Shown here: in pieces, positions 6,570-6,880 of the stretch
Layout: each line of letters starts with the position of its first letter
How positions within the stretch are numbered: the stretch's first letter is position 1
Origin: Bacteroidales bacterium
GTDB lineage: Bacteria; Bacteroidota; Bacteroidia; Bacteroidales; UBA12077
Direction of reading: 5' to 3'
Length of the DNA: 6,880 bases
NCBI GenBank assembly: GCA_030635365.1
Contig: DAOVYZ010000193.1
Coordinates: 1 to 6,880, forward strand
Position numbers and translations under genes: made by a program
Notes under the pieces: model-generated
Databases searched by the model: none
Told to the model about the DNA's origin: nothing
Seen by the model: only the letters and a program-made list of their open reading frames with translations

Positions 6570-6880
6570 AATCGCTGTGAAAACTTTTGAACCATTTCAT
6601 TTTTCCAGGAGAAAAATTCTCCATCAATAATTCTTTGACGTGCTTCAGAAACAAGCCAAAGATAGAAACTTAAATTATGTAAACTGGCAATTTGAGCACC
6701 TAATATCTCTTTTGAAGTTATCAAGTGTCGCAAATATGCTTTTGAAAAACTTGTATCAACAAAAGATGAACCATCCTCTTCAATAAATGAAAAATCATTC
6801 TTCCATTTAACATTTTTTATATTTATAATACCCTCTCTTGTAAAAAGCATACCATTTCTTGCATTTCGAGTAGGCATAAC
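6566..6880 (-). CDS. tgt: Queuine/preQ1 tRNA-guanine transglycosylase, C-terminal part (runs off the window)
   Basis: Tgt swaps the wobble guanine of GUN-anticodon tRNAs for the queuosine precursor preQ1. Only the last 104 residues are present, out of about 375 usual for the family. The frame is open to the edge, so the Met near the edge is internal: the reading V-MPTRNARNGMLFT is the conserved stretch just after the catalytic aspartate, which lies outside the window. Downstream, SKAYLRHL, KEILGAQIASLHNL and FYLWLVSEARQRI match the C-terminal region. Counting from that internal Met, the zinc-site cysteines of E. coli Tgt (302, 304, 307) align with G36, S38 and D41. Only the histidine ligand remains, as H67. 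From memory, Bacteroides Tgt proteins show the same loss, so this is a lineage trait and not damage. The gene ends overlapping the start of the permease gene. Confidence 0.93.
   Translation of the reverse strand, partial: VMPTRNARNGMLFTREGIINIKNVKWKNDFSFIEEDGSSFVDTSFSKAYLRHLITSKEILGAQIASLHNLSFYLWLVSEARQRIIDGEFFSWKNEMVQKFSQRL

Noticed and set aside
1..6880. Search for CRISPR arrays, tRNA/rRNA genes, insertion sequences, inteins, and defence or phage genes
   Set aside because: No repeated spacer-like units, cloverleaf arms, transposase motifs or intein blocks are seen. Genes fill nearly all of the window, and the largest gaps are about 185 bases.

Overview
The window looks like an ordinary stretch of a low-GC Bacteroidota chromosome, probably Bacteroidales or a relative. 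This rests on the protein styles: a YjjG-family nucleotidase, a 515-residue DnaB with an acidic tail, a Tgt end without zinc cysteines, and a stand-alone biotin carrier of Bacteroidota type. It also rests on perfect TAnnTTTG promoter elements before two genes and on A-rich start regions without Shine-Dalgarno sequences. I see no mobile element, CRISPR array, RNA gene, phage gene or defence gene, and no clearly new system.

Layout from left to right. A plus-strand HAD-type nucleotidase (60-764) converges on dnaB, the replicative helicase (786-2333, minus strand). A 185-base intergenic region separates dnaB from the divergent plus-strand gene ispE of the MEP isoprenoid pathway (2519-3331). It holds a dnaB promoter candidate, a 16-base perfect palindrome and a weak ispE promoter candidate. 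ispE converges on a minus-strand pair, with one symmetric hairpin terminator (3331-3364) serving both sides. The pair is a carboxyltransferase (3747-5294) followed by a small biotin carrier protein (3370-3735). Together they form part of a propionyl-/acyl-CoA carboxylase or methylmalonyl-CoA decarboxylase. A 183-base gap with a small inverted repeat lies upstream of the pair. Beyond it is a minus-strand LptF/LptG-family permease (5478-6569), whose start codon overlaps the stop codon of a tgt gene that runs off the right edge.

The genes are mostly housekeeping: nucleotide clean-up, replication, isoprenoid synthesis, carboxylation chemistry, lipopolysaccharide export and tRNA queuosine modification. 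Only two sets look functionally or translationally linked: the carboxyltransferase with its carrier, and tgt with the permease. The points most worth checking are an isoleucine at the acyl-CoA specificity position of the carboxyltransferase, an ETMKM biotinylation motif, the absence of a biotin carboxylase gene nearby, the missing zinc ligands in Tgt, and the palindrome between dnaB and ispE.
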